From positions 310,001 through 374,000 of the forward strand of contig DASYKT010000031.1 of the NCBI GenBank assembly GCA_035995185.1: a stretch of 64,000 nucleotides of DNA, in the 5' to 3' direction. Position 1 is the stretch's first letter; every line of letters begins with the position of its first letter. The translations under genes were made by a program, and so were the position numbers. The DNA comes from DASYKT01 sp035995185 (GTDB lineage Bacteria > Acidobacteriota > Blastocatellia > Pyrinomonadales > Pyrinomonadaceae). The notes under the pieces are model-generated. The model ran no database searches and was not told the DNA's origin. It saw nothing but the letters and a program-made list of their open reading frames with translations. Positions 42,470 to 51,336 of this stretch are shown here, one piece after another.

Positions 42470-43207
42470 CTAGTTTTTCGCTATCTGAGGGTTACCCGCA
42501 GCCGGGGCATTCGCCTGCGGCTGGGCTGCCGGCGCGCCGGCGACCTGGGTGCCAGGCTGATTTTGTACGGCCTTGGACGGAGTATAGGCGCACTTGATAG
42601 TGAAATTAATGGTTTCGATCTTCGGCACGTCCGGGGCGGCAGAGTTAGGAGCGCTTCCGCTCGCTACCTGCGATGCTGCCAGGTCTTTTCTGGTGGTCTC
42701 AATATTGAGATTCGAGAAAAGGCCGGAAGAAAATTCGAGGCTGCGTCCGAATTGTGTGACCATTCCTTCGTTCGGCGAATTGCCCATGATAACGAGCTGT
42801 TCGCCTTTTTGGTCGACGCTTTCCAGATAAAGTCCCGGGGTCATCGCGATCCTTTCACGGAGCGCTTCGAGCACCGCGCTGGGGCCGGCCTGGTTAGCAC
42901 GAAGTTTCTTGATGGCTTCAATGCGGGTGTCGATATTCTTGATCTTCTGCTCGAGCTCGGTCTGTTCTTTGATGACTGACTCTAACTGGGCAGCGATCTG
43001 TTTCTGATTTTCAAGCTCCTGCTGGACCGCGGCCTTCGCCATTTCGGAAGAGATGATATCCCAACCGACGATGGCAATGCTTAGTCCGCCGACCGCCAGC
43101 GCCATCAGAAGAAAGCGCAGGCCGGGGCTGGAGACTTTTCTTTCGACCGCCGAAACGGGGCCGTCTTGTCTATCGGTTACCGATTTAAGAAGGTTTACTC
43201 TGATCAT
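42470..43207 (-). CDS. pilN: Type IV pilus assembly protein PilN
   Basis: The 245 residues start MIRVNLLKS, the cytoplasmic PilN motif (xINLLP-type) that binds PilM. A membrane helix (about 30-50), a coiled coil (about 55-95; EQTELEQKIKNIDTRIEAIKKL) and a ferredoxin-like domain follow. The C-terminal 40 residues are Ala/Pro/Gln-rich and probably disordered. The start overlaps the pilM stop (TAATG), so translation is coupled. INLLP is here VNLLK, a modest departure. Confidence 0.9.
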   Translation of the reverse strand: MIRVNLLKSVTDRQDGPVSAVERKVSSPGLRFLLMALAVGGLSIAIVGWDIISSEMAKAAVQQELENQKQIAAQLESVIKEQTELEQKIKNIDTRIEAIKKLRANQAGPSAVLEALRERIAMTPGLYLESVDQKGEQLVIMGNSPNEGMVTQFGRSLEFSSGLFSNLNIETTRKDLAASQVASGSAPNSAAPDVPKIETINFTIKCAYTPSKAVQNQPGTQVAGAPAAQPQANAPAAGNPQIAKN

Positions 43208-44262
43208 TATAATTCTACCCCCCTCATAGCCAGTCCTACGGCAACCGCCATTTCGGGCATAATTTCACTTAAATAGTCGGGGTCAAACTTTTTCGTGTCG
43301 ACTCTGATCTGTCTGAACGGATCGAGGAAATCGACCGGCAGTTCGAGCCGGGCGGAAAGTTCTTCGGGCAGATTCTCGAGTTTGGAACCGCCGCCGGAAA
43401 GCAGCAGTTTCTGCACCACCGCCTGATTGTCATCGGTGGTAGCGCGGTAAAAGTCAAAGGTCTTTTGAATTTCCATCGCGATGGTTTCAGTCACGCCGCC
43501 CATTAACGGTTCGATGGATTTTTCTTCAATTCCGGATTCGCTCTGCGGTGCGCCGCGCTTGACGGCTTCGGCCTGCTGGAAGCTGAGTCCCAGGCCGCGC
43601 TGCAGCACGTTGGTGAACTGGCTGCCGCCGACCGTGATATCGCGCGTAAAAAGCGATTCGCCGCCGCGCATGATATTGACGTTCATGGTAGAAGCGCCGA
43701 TATTGAGCAGGGCGACCATTTCCGATTCGTTCGGCTGGTAATTCATTTCGTAGCAATTTTGCAGGGCGAAGGTATCGACGTCGATCACCGTGGCCTGTTT
43801 GCCGGAAAGCTGGACAGCCTGTTTCAGGTTGTCGATCCTTTCCTTTTTACAAGCAGCGATCAAAACCTGCATTTCCTCTTCGTTCTCGGCCGTGACGTGA
43901 TAGTCAAGGCTGACTTCGGAGAGGTCATAAGGAATGTGCTCTTCGGCGTGCCAGTCGATCGATTCATCGAGTTCCTCGCGGCTCATCGCGGGCAAAACAA
44001 TGCTTTTGATAATGACCGAATGCCCGCTCACACCGGCGACCATTCTGGTGCCTTTTAATTGGTGTTCGCGGCAAATGTTCTGAATGGCTTCGGCCACCGC
44101 ATTCATTTCCATGATCTGACCTTCGACGATCGTGTCGCTGGGCAGATTCTCAAATCCCAAATTCACAAGATTAAGATTGTTCAGGGTTCCGCCGAGTTCT
44201 ACGACTTTGATCGAGCTCGATCCTATGTCCAAACCGGGAACGCCTTTCTTTTTTCCAAACAT
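43207..44262 (-). CDS. pilM: Type IV pilus assembly ATPase PilM
   Basis: The 351 residues form an actin/FtsA-like ATPase that sits on the inner face of the membrane and binds the PilN tail. The phosphate-1 loop is GLDIGSSSIKVVEL near 9-22, with the second nucleotide motif LLNIGASTMNVNIM near 187-200 and LLSGGGSKLENLPE near 290-303. It heads the pilMNOPQ operon. 'ggagga' precedes the ATG by about 11 nt. Its promoter should lie in the AT-rich 540 nt upstream. Confidence 0.94.
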   Translation of the reverse strand: MFGKKKGVPGLDIGSSSIKVVELGGTLNNLNLVNLGFENLPSDTIVEGQIMEMNAVAEAIQNICREHQLKGTRMVAGVSGHSVIIKSIVLPAMSREELDESIDWHAEEHIPYDLSEVSLDYHVTAENEEEMQVLIAACKKERIDNLKQAVQLSGKQATVIDVDTFALQNCYEMNYQPNESEMVALLNIGASTMNVNIMRGGESLFTRDITVGGSQFTNVLQRGLGLSFQQAEAVKRGAPQSESGIEEKSIEPLMGGVTETIAMEIQKTFDFYRATTDDNQAVVQKLLLSGGGSKLENLPEELSARLELPVDFLDPFRQIRVDTKKFDPDYLSEIMPEMAVAVGLAMRGVEL

Positions 44263-44614
44263 TGTTTGTTTACTCCTCCTGACTGATCAGCCAGATTTTT
44301 AACTCACCCTTACTTGCTCGCGGATAAAATGTGTATGTACTACTTTTTGTTTTTGGATGTGAGGTTGTTTTACAAACGAGGGTATTTGACTTTATTAACT
44401 GAAGTGCTTGGGAACGCCACCTATTGGAATTGCCACCGTAAGGCAGGACTAAATTCGGGAAAGGCTGGAAATAAATTTAGCAGAAGTCAAAATACCCGTT
44501 TCGTTTGTGTTTTTTTGTTTCTCGCAGGCGTAGTGCAGAATTCCCGCTGCGAGTGTATTTTCAAATTACCAAGGTGACGAACAGTGACAGCTGTGTCTCA
44601 GCCATCAACTAAAA

Positions 44615-44641
44615 GTTATAACATTCGAAAAGAGTTGTCAA
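44615..44641 (-). promoter_or_regulatory. Candidate promoter of the pil operon
   Basis: On the minus strand, ttgaca (44641-44636) and tataac (44620-44615) are 15 nt apart. They lie in a 540-nt AT-rich gap (44263-44803) between pilM and the GNAT gene. The rest of the gap has no convincing ORF. The spacing is short and the leader would be about 350 nt, so this is only a candidate. Confidence 0.3.
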
Positions 44642-44803
44642 CAGTTATTTGCATTGTTAAACAGCAATTTTGAACACATTTACCTGCATCTGACCAGCAA
44701 ATGATGTGAATTCGGTCAAAAAGCGCATTTTTTAGCGGTATTTCCTAAGGGAATGAAAAATGAGATTTTCTGGGAATTGATGGGATTTAAATGTATAAGG
44801 CGA

Positions 44804-45298
44804 TTATTTGTTTAACACTTTTTGCCAATAACCGGTGTCTATCCACCGATCGAACTTGAATCCGACCTCTTTAAAATGAGCTATCTGGGTCATTCCAAAC
44901 TTCTCGTGGAGACGGACACTGGCCTCATTGGGCAGTGAGATACCGGCGATCACCGCGTGGAAATCCCCTTTGGAGATCTCCTGGAAAAGTCTTTCATATA
45001 ATAAGGAAGCAATTCCCTTCCCGCCGTGGCCTTCCTTAATGTAAACGGAGATCTCTACCGAATGCCGGTAGGCGGCCCGCGCGCGAAATTGATGGCCGTA
45101 GGCGTAGCCGAGAATTTCGCCCGCTTCTTCGGCCACGAAAAAAGGATAGCTCCCCGCCAGAGTCTCACTAATACGTTTTTCCATTTCGGCGGCATCGACG
45201 GGTTCGGTTTCGAATGTGGCGACGGAAGTCTTTATATAGTGATTGTAAATTTCCGCGATCTGCGGCGCGTTAGTGAGTTCGACGGGGCGGATATTCAT
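44804..45298 (-). CDS. GNAT N-acetyltransferase (phosphinothricin-type)
   Basis: From ATG 45298 (MNIRPVELTNAPQIAEIYNHY) the 164 residues match the phosphinothricin/methionine-sulfoximine acetyltransferase group: SVATFETEPVDAAEMEKRI, YAYGHQFRARAAYRHSVEISVYI and the acetyl-CoA loop EGHGGKGIASLL. Nine upstream codons are possible but look non-coding. Such enzymes acetylate small amino acid analogues; the true substrate is not known. It is a monocistronic unit following a repeat region. Confidence 0.85.
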   Translation of the reverse strand: MNIRPVELTNAPQIAEIYNHYIKTSVATFETEPVDAAEMEKRISETLAGSYPFFVAEEAGEILGYAYGHQFRARAAYRHSVEISVYIKEGHGGKGIASLLYERLFQEISKGDFHAVIAGISLPNEASVRLHEKFGMTQIAHFKEVGFKFDRWIDTGYWQKVLNK

Positions 45299-45309
45299 CT
45301 TTTTAGTAT

Positions 45310-45490
45310 AGCTAACGCTTCCCAAAACTCCCCTCCTTACGAAGGAGGGGTGGCACGCGTAGCGTGACGGGGTGGTTCTCTCTTGTCAGAACCCGAAGCG
45401 GTAGCGAGGGGTTTTCTTTTTGCTCCCTTTAGACTCGTCCTGCATGAAACCCGGTTTCGGCTACTTATGGCGCTCCCGGTTCTGATCTCA
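45310..45490. repeat. Composite repeat region
   Basis: The region first holds cccctccttacgaaggagggg (about 45331-45351) with an adjacent cacgcgtagcgtg hairpin. Then come two GTCAGAACC elements in opposite orientation: gtcagaacccgaagcggtag (45385 on) and its partner, which on the minus strand reads tcagaaccgggagcgccata plus agtagccgaaacc (45484-45449) and matches 14438-14470. It lies between the GNAT start and the acyl-CoA dehydrogenase end. Confidence 0.55.
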
Positions 45491-45581
45491 TCGCTGACGC
45501 CCACTAAACTAAAACCGCAAAATTTCACCAAACAAAACAAACACAGAAATCTCTCAGGCGCAGTTCCGAGCTCCGGCGGAC

Positions 45582-46769
45582 CTATTTTCTTAGCTCATTT
45601 TTCGCTACGGTTTCGATATGAACTTCATCGGGCCCGTCGGCGATGCGCAGGGCGCGCGCGGCGATCCAAAAATGCGTGAGCGGAAAATCCTGCGACACAC
45701 CGCCGCCGCCGTGAACCTGGATGGCGCGGTCTACGATCTTTAATGTCATTTTCGGCACGACCGCTTTTATCATGGCGATCTCGTTGCGGGCGGCTTTGGC
45801 GCTGGCGGTGTCCATCATCCAGGCGCATTTTAGAACCAGCAGGCGCGCCTGGTCGATCTCCATTCGCGCTTCGGCGATCCAGTTGCGTATCACGCCTTGC
45901 TCCGCCACGGGCTTGCCAAAAGCCTCGCGCGCTTTTGCCCGGGCGCACATCAATTCCAGCGCACGCTCGGCCGCTCCGATCTCGCGCATGCAATGATGAA
46001 CGCGGCCGGGCCCCAGTCTTCCCTGCGCGATCTCAAACCCACGGCCCTCGCCGAGCAGCAAATTCGAAGCAGGCACGCGGACGTTTTCAAAACTGACTTC
46101 GGCATGGCCGTTGGGCGCATCGTCGAAGCCGAACACGTCGAGCAATCTTTCAATTTTTACTCCTTCCGCATCCATCGGCACCAGGACCATCGACTGCCGT
46201 AAATGCTTCGCCGCGTCAGGATCGGTCTTGCCCATAAAGATCGCCAGCTTGCAGCGCGCATCGCCGGCGCCGGTCGACCACCATTTACGGCCATTTAAAA
46301 TATAATCGTCGCCGTTGCGCTTGATCGAAGCACGGATGTTCGTGGCGTCGCTCGAGGCGACGTCCGGCTCGGTCATGGCGAAACAGGAACGGATCTCGCC
46401 CGCGAGCAAAGGAGTTAACCATTTTTCTTTTTGCTCTTCAGTGCCGTATTTCCAGAGCACTTCCATGTTGCCGGTGTCGGGCGCGGAACAATTGAAAACT
46501 TCCGCCGCCCAAACCACGCGTCCCATCATCTCCGCCAACGGCGCGTATTCCAGATTCGAGAGCCCGGAAAGCCCCGGCAAAAACCAATTCCACATACCCG
46601 CTGCTTTAGCCTTCGCCTTTAGACCTTCCATCAATTGCGAAGGCTGCCAGCGATCACCCGCATTTATCTCGTCGTGATACGTCTTTTCATTCGGATAGAT
46701 GTGGGCATCCATGAACTCCGCCAAACGCGATTGCAGTTCGAGTGTTTTTGCTGAATAATCAAAATCCAT
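45582..46769 (-). CDS. Acyl-CoA dehydrogenase (ACAD10/11-like)
   Basis: From ATG 46769 (MDFDYSAKTLELQSRLAEFMDAHIYP) the protein has 395 residues with the three acyl-CoA dehydrogenase domains: AMTEPDVASSDATNI in the middle, RLGPGRVHHCMREIGAAERAL and the C-terminal QVHGGGGVSQDFPL. It uses FAD to oxidise an acyl-CoA. The GRVHHCMR phrasing is typical of the ACAD10/11 group. The gene is divergent from a phosphotransferase gene that resembles the kinase domain of the same mammalian proteins, which break down 4-hydroxy fatty acids. Confidence 0.92.
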   Translation of the reverse strand: MDFDYSAKTLELQSRLAEFMDAHIYPNEKTYHDEINAGDRWQPSQLMEGLKAKAKAAGMWNWFLPGLSGLSNLEYAPLAEMMGRVVWAAEVFNCSAPDTGNMEVLWKYGTEEQKEKWLTPLLAGEIRSCFAMTEPDVASSDATNIRASIKRNGDDYILNGRKWWSTGAGDARCKLAIFMGKTDPDAAKHLRQSMVLVPMDAEGVKIERLLDVFGFDDAPNGHAEVSFENVRVPASNLLLGEGRGFEIAQGRLGPGRVHHCMREIGAAERALELMCARAKAREAFGKPVAEQGVIRNWIAEARMEIDQARLLVLKCAWMMDTASAKAARNEIAMIKAVVPKMTLKIVDRAIQVHGGGGVSQDFPLTHFWIAARALRIADGPDEVHIETVAKNELRK

Positions 46770-46808
46770 CGGTTTAATAAACCACAAAAGACAGAGAGTT
46801 AGCAAAGA

Positions 46809-46901
46809 ATTTCGTGTGTTTAGTGTGTTTCGTGGTTAAGTTCTTATACTACAATTATGCTGCGTAAAGAGCTTAACCACGAAACACACTAAACGCACCA
46901 A
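46809..46901. repeat. CACGAAA-type microrepeat hairpin, copy E
   Basis: The left arm is tttcgtgtgtttagtgtgtt plus tcgtggttaag and the right arm is cttaaccacgaaacacacta plus aacgcacc. It occupies the whole divergent promoter region between the acyl-CoA dehydrogenase and phosphotransferase genes, so here it cannot be just a terminator. Confidence 0.7.
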
Positions 46902-46922
46902 GCAAATGCTTACGACCATCTT

Positions 46923-47981
46923 ATGACCGAAACTTCAAATGTCCGGCCGGGTGAAGAATTAAATATTCAGAGCTTGTCCGATTATTTGCGATCGCAATTA
47001 CCGGAAAATTCCGCTCAGCTTGAGATCTCGCAATTCCCTGCCGGCAGTTCGAATCTTACTTATTTGATAAAGATCGGTAACGAAGAATACGTGCTGCGGC
47101 GGCCGCCCTTTGGCAACCAGGTCAAGACAGCGCACGACATGAACCGTGAATTTCAGGTTCTCTCGAAACTTTCAAAAGTGTACGCGCCCGCGCCCAGGCC
47201 GCTGCTGTTTTGCGATGATGAAAGTGTGATCGGCTCCGAATTTTATCTGATGGAACGAAGGCGCGGGCTGATAATTCGCGGCAAAGCGCCGCAGGAGTTG
47301 ATCGATTCACCCGAACTGCAAAAACGAGTTTGCGAAAGCTTTATCGATAATCTTGCTGCGCTGCATTCGCTCGACTACAGCGCGGCGGGTTTGAGTGAAT
47401 TGGGTCACCCGGAAGGCTACAATCGCCGACAGGTCGAAGGCTGGACGAAAAGATATTTTAACGCAAAGACCGACGAGTGGCCGGAACTGGAAAGCGCCAT
47501 CGAATGGCTGAATAAAAATATTCCGTCCGAGAGCGGCGCGGCCTTAATACACAACGATTATAAATTCGACAATGTGATGCTTGCGCCCGACGATCTGACA
47601 AAGATCATGGCGGTGCTGGATTGGGAAATGGTCACGATCGGCGACCCGCTGATGGACTTGGGAACGACGCTGGGTTATTGGATGTCAGGTGAGGTCCCAA
47701 AAGAAATGCGCAAGATGCCTTTTAATCCGAAAGTGCTGATGGAAAATATTTCTCGCCACGAACTCGCCAGGCGATATGCGGAAAAATCCGGGCGCGATAT
47801 TTCTAATTTACTTTTCTACTATGTCTTTGGCACCTTTAAGATCGCCGTCATCGCCCAGCAGATCTATGCTCGTTATAAAAAAGGATTTACCAGGGATGAG
47901 AGGTTTGCCGGGTTTGGTGGCTTTGTAAACGCACTCGGTAAAATTGCCGTGAATGCTTTAAAAAAACAAAGCATTCTATGA
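46923..47981 (+). CDS. Phosphotransferase family protein (ACAD10/11 kinase-like)
   Basis: The 352 residues form an aminoglycoside-phosphotransferase/choline-kinase fold. Visible are the nucleotide strand LEISQFPAGSSNLTYLIKIG, the catalytic HNDYKFDNV (Asp as base, about 216-224) and the metal-binding LDWEMVTIGDPLMDLG. Kinases of this subgroup are found fused or adjacent to acyl-CoA dehydrogenases of the ACAD10/11 type, which phosphorylate 4-hydroxyacyl-CoA before beta-oxidation. It is divergent from such a dehydrogenase, 153 nt away. The hydroxyacyl-CoA substrate is inferred from that pairing. Confidence 0.88.
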   Translation: MTETSNVRPGEELNIQSLSDYLRSQLPENSAQLEISQFPAGSSNLTYLIKIGNEEYVLRRPPFGNQVKTAHDMNREFQVLSKLSKVYAPAPRPLLFCDDESVIGSEFYLMERRRGLIIRGKAPQELIDSPELQKRVCESFIDNLAALHSLDYSAAGLSELGHPEGYNRRQVEGWTKRYFNAKTDEWPELESAIEWLNKNIPSESGAALIHNDYKFDNVMLAPDDLTKIMAVLDWEMVTIGDPLMDLGTTLGYWMSGEVPKEMRKMPFNPKVLMENISRHELARRYAEKSGRDISNLLFYYVFGTFKIAVIAQQIYARYKKGFTRDERFAGFGGFVNALGKIAVNALKKQSIL

Positions 47982-48046
47982 AATGCGTTGAATGCTAGGC
48001 TTGAGGCAGCATCGATGGGTTTTTGTTTGCGAGAAATAGAATCTAA

Positions 48047-49471
48047 TCAATGTTCCCTTGCTTTAATCTCTTCTATCAATGTTAGCAAGTTTGATTCTTG
48101 CTCTAATTTCTCAAACTCCACCGGATCAAATAGACTATCTCGTATTTGTTGAATTATTTCTTTGTGATTTTCCCTGCCCCGGATGTACAAGGTAATCAGT
48201 TTTACCATCGATCTTCTAATTAAGCCGGACCATCTTTCGACTTCTTCTAGCGTGACTGGCTTCTTTTCTTGTTGTTCTTGGTTGCCATGAAAAACATCGC
48301 TGCGCTTTGTATACATGAGCTTAATATCCTTAAAAATTTCCTTTTTTTGAGCAGCGTCTGCTCCAAGAAACTGAGCACCCAACTGTGATAATTGAAAAGA
48401 AATCTCATCTTTGTTATGAGGATGAAATATCAATTCCAAGGCAATCGCTAAATCGATAAGTTTTCGGAAAAGTTCATTATGCGTATGGCTTGCTTCAAAA
48501 TAAACTCCAGCTAACTCGATTTTTTTGCCCAGGGCATTTTTTTCTTCCGTTGGAAGATCAAATTTGCCTTCAACTTCCGGCAATTTGTATAAACTGAGCC
48601 ACTCAATTAACTCATGATATTCATCATCACTTATTGAATACATCTTGCCGCCGTTTTCGTGAGGAAATCTTCTTTGTGCTCCGCTAAAGGCAAGACCCCC
48701 GAATCTTATAGTATTAACCCATGCTGGATAAAAACGAACGATCGAATAGTTAATATGAACGACTCCATCTTTAAAATATTGAAAGAGGCGCGCAAAATCC
48801 TCAGCTTTTACTCGCTCGTCAAATTGCCATTCCCAATCATCCTTTATCAGTTCAGAGGTCTTTGAAACTATAAAATACTCACCAATATTATGATGAGGAT
48901 GCAGCAATGAAAGAGTAGAGTGATCACCAAGAACCCTAAATCTTTGACTCAAATCTAACTTCTGAATTTTTAAGTCACCAAAATCGAGCGAGTCTTGCTC
49001 ACAAGTGAGGTTAAAAACGTGAGAGTAAAACTTCGATCTAAAAGACTCCTTGTAAGTCTCTTCTAAGAAAGCATCAAAAAATTCCTCGAATCTTGCGTCA
49101 TCTGGCATCTTTCCGAAATTCAAGCGATAAGCCTCAGCAATAAACCTGTCGAGCCACATAGCAAGGCGATTGTAAGTTACACAACACTTCAGTAAATGAC
49201 TATCGCTGGCCAACATCTCCTCTAATTCAGAGACAATTTGCTCCCTATCAATTCCGTTCTCTAACTGAGCCCTCTGTGTCCCTTCATCCTTTTCTTCTAA
49301 AATTATTTGCAAAGGAAAAATATCCGACAATTGAAAATCCTCATTTTGACTTTCACAGACCTTTTTGAGCCAAGAATGCAAAAACGGTTTGAGTTTTTCA
49401 GTTCGTTTATCTAATTGAGGGACAGATTGAGCTTCAGATTCGTTCATAGGAGATTTAACATGCTTCATCAA
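48047..49471 (-). CDS. HEPN/Apea-like protein, AT-rich
   Basis: The 474 residues have an N-terminal region without known motifs and a C-terminal helical part (about 330-440) that looks like a HEPN domain: LIDLAIALELIFHPHN..ISFQLSQLGAQFLG..EIFKDIKLMYTKRSDVFHG. The RSDVFH run fits the R-x4-H catalytic pattern of HEPN RNases, and the overall look recalls Apea-type C-terminal HEPN proteins, some of which act in phage defence. The DNA is AT-rich and stands alone between housekeeping genes. The start at 49471 is not certain; ATG at 49447 is possible. Defence function is inferred. Confidence 0.6.
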   Translation of the reverse strand: MMKHVKSPMNESEAQSVPQLDKRTEKLKPFLHSWLKKVCESQNEDFQLSDIFPLQIILEEKDEGTQRAQLENGIDREQIVSELEEMLASDSHLLKCCVTYNRLAMWLDRFIAEAYRLNFGKMPDDARFEEFFDAFLEETYKESFRSKFYSHVFNLTCEQDSLDFGDLKIQKLDLSQRFRVLGDHSTLSLLHPHHNIGEYFIVSKTSELIKDDWEWQFDERVKAEDFARLFQYFKDGVVHINYSIVRFYPAWVNTIRFGGLAFSGAQRRFPHENGGKMYSISDDEYHELIEWLSLYKLPEVEGKFDLPTEEKNALGKKIELAGVYFEASHTHNELFRKLIDLAIALELIFHPHNKDEISFQLSQLGAQFLGADAAQKKEIFKDIKLMYTKRSDVFHGNQEQQEKKPVTLEEVERWSGLIRRSMVKLITLYIRGRENHKEIIQQIRDSLFDPVEFEKLEQESNLLTLIEEIKAREH

Positions 49472-49568
49472 AAGTAAATTACATTCGTATAATTATAATA
49501 CGAGGTTGTCGGTTTCACGAAGAAATTCTTAACTTCTTAACAAATCCGACAACCTCTCCAAAATTCCA

Positions 49569-49991
49569 CTATTCGGTAACTAAAGCCCCCTGCGGCGGCT
49601 CGTTATGCGGGCGGTGATAAAACGCCGGTTTAACGCTGCGCCTGCGCAGGTAGTTAAAGAAGAAAAGATTAAAGAAATGCATTCCGCCAAGCACGACCAG
49701 CACCATGCCGATCTTCCACGACAGGGCCTCGATACCTTCCTGCGCGCCCTTGGGTATGTAGCCGAGTTTTAGCGCGAGACTGACGTAACCGAAATTGATC
49801 AGATAAAAACCCACGACCAACAGGTGATTCACCGAATCGGCCAGCGCTTCGTTTCCGTGAAAGACATCGACCAAAAATATCCGGCCGTTTTTGTGCAAGG
49901 TATGCGCGACCCAGATGGTCAGCGCGACGCTGATCAGAATGTAGACGAGATAGGTAATGACGATGGTGTAATTGGACCCAGTGACTTCCAT
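49569..49991 (-). CDS. Small conserved-type membrane protein
   Basis: From ATG 49991, which has a strong Shine-Dalgarno (gcaggagg), the protein has 140 residues; the longer frame to 50165 looks non-coding. Three to four membrane helices are visible (about 9-28, 50-75, 87-110), with a basic C-terminal tail (YLRRRSVKPAFYHRPHNEPP). It looks like an inner-membrane protein. I do not recognise the family. It is followed by no partner and lies upstream of the HEPN gene in the same direction with a 97-nt gap. Confidence 0.65.
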   Translation of the reverse strand: MEVTGSNYTIVITYLVYILISVALTIWVAHTLHKNGRIFLVDVFHGNEALADSVNHLLVVGFYLINFGYVSLALKLGYIPKGAQEGIEALSWKIGMVLVVLGGMHFFNLFFFNYLRRRSVKPAFYHRPHNEPPQGALVTE

Positions 49992-50170
49992 ATTTTCCTC
50001 CTGCAATGTTTTGGAGCTTGAAAAAACTTGCCGGTCTTGGCGGCCTGCTTTTACTGTTACAAGCGCCGTGCCGCAGCAGGAAATATTGAATTTATTGGGT
50101 TTAGGAGATCGGAGAAATTGTCTTGTGAAATAAAGTGCGAAAAGAGTTTGCAATATGCAAAACACTGACA

Positions 50171-50247
50171 GGTATTTGGTGTATTTCGTGGTTAATTTTT
50201 TTCAGGGCGTAAGAATTAACCACGAATCACACTAACAACACGAAACA
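50171..50247. repeat. CACGAAA-type microrepeat hairpin, copy F
   Basis: Left arm tttggtgtatttcgtggtta att and right arm aattaaccacgaatcacact plus aacaacacgaaac, with a short loop. It lies just after the msrA stop (minus strand) and may end that transcript. Confidence 0.65.
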
Positions 50248-50265
50248 AAAACGTTGCGCGAACTA

Positions 50266-50973
50266 TTACTTCGTCACATACAAGTCCGGAAATTTCTTTT
50301 TCAGATCGTCAACTTTCGGCTGGTCGTTAACGACGATGTACGGTTCGTCCGGATGATGCTCGAGATAATCCTGGTGATAATCTTCGGCGTCGTAAAATTT
50401 ATCGAGCTGTACGACCTGAGTAACGATCGGTTTTGAGAACGTCTTGCCTTTTGACAATTCACCGATATAATTTTCCGCCGCGCGTTTTTGATCTTCGCTG
50501 GTGTAAAAAATTGCAGAGCGATATTGCGTGCCGCTGTCCGGACCCTGCCGGTTGAGCTGCGTCGGGTCGTGCACGACCGAGAAAAATATGTGCAGCAATT
50601 GTTCATAAGATACCTGCGACGGATCGAAAGTAACCTGAACGGATTCGGCGTGCCCGGTGCTGCCGCCACTGACGATATCGTACTTCGCTGTCTTGGCGGT
50701 TCCGCCCGCATAACCGGAGCGGGAATCAGTCACGCCTTTAGTATGTTCGTAGACGGCTTCGACACCCCAAAAACAGCCCCCGGCAAAAACCGCGGTCTGC
50801 AGGGCTTTTCCATTTGTCGCAGCTGTGGTAACAGCGGTGGCAATCGTGGCTGCCGGTTTCGGCGCAGGCACCCCGGTAGCCGCGACGGACGTTCCGCCCG
50901 ATCTGCAGGCTTGCGATCCCGCTAATAAAAATAAAGAAAAAATAAGAGCTAAAAAAGAAGACCTATATTTCAT
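50266..50973 (-). CDS. msrA: Peptide-methionine (S)-S-oxide reductase, lipoprotein
   Basis: It reduces methionine-S-sulfoxide in proteins using a catalytic cysteine. The 235 residues start with a lipoprotein signal (lipobox GSQAC, Cys23), so the enzyme is exported and lipid-anchored. The catalytic GGCFWGVEAVYEH lies near 66-78, with the DPTQLNRQGPDSGTQYRS substrate block and EDYHQDYLEHHP near the C-terminus. No MsrB domain and no obvious second resolving cysteine at the very end are present. It probably protects periplasmic proteins from oxidation. Confidence 0.94.
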   Translation of the reverse strand: MKYRSSFLALIFSLFLLAGSQACRSGGTSVAATGVPAPKPAATIATAVTTAATNGKALQTAVFAGGCFWGVEAVYEHTKGVTDSRSGYAGGTAKTAKYDIVSGGSTGHAESVQVTFDPSQVSYEQLLHIFFSVVHDPTQLNRQGPDSGTQYRSAIFYTSEDQKRAAENYIGELSKGKTFSKPIVTQVVQLDKFYDAEDYHQDYLEHHPDEPYIVVNDQPKVDDLKKKFPDLYVTK

Positions 50974-51221
50974 TTAAAAACTACTTTCTACGCCGTTCCG
51001 GCGTCTACCATATTCAACCCCTTGACAGTTTCAAAACCCGGCACGATATCGCCCACGCCTGAGCATGTCAGACCCCGTTTGCATTGTAACCGTTAAAATT
51101 CAGGTACATATGTTTGCGGATCAATCGTTCCGGGGCACCGGCAAATCTCCCTAACGGGTATTTGATGCCGGAACCGAAGAGTTTTTTGCCCGGCATTTTG
51201 ACTGATCTTAAGTTATTGTTT

Positions 51222-51306
51222 TTTCGTGTATTTCGTGTATTTCGTGTGATTCGTGGTTAAATGCTTAAGGCAGATTAACCACGAATCACACGAAATACAC
51301 GAAAAA
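51222..51306. repeat. CACGAAA-type microrepeat hairpin, copy G
   Basis: The left arm is ttttcgtgtatttcgtgtat plus ttcgtgtgattcgtggttaa and the right arm is ttaaccacgaatcacacgaa plus atacacgaaaaaa. This is the most regular copy, with four 9-nt units per arm and nearly perfect pairing. It lies between the hydrolase stop and the msrA start. The rest of 50974-51221 shows nothing. Confidence 0.75.
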
Positions 51307-51336
51307 ATTCGGCTTATCAATAGCCTATTCTAAATT

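Noticed and set aside
44314..44577. 87-residue plus-strand ORF
   Set aside because: Cys/Phe-rich, no ribosome site, in AT-rich promoter DNA; looks non-coding.
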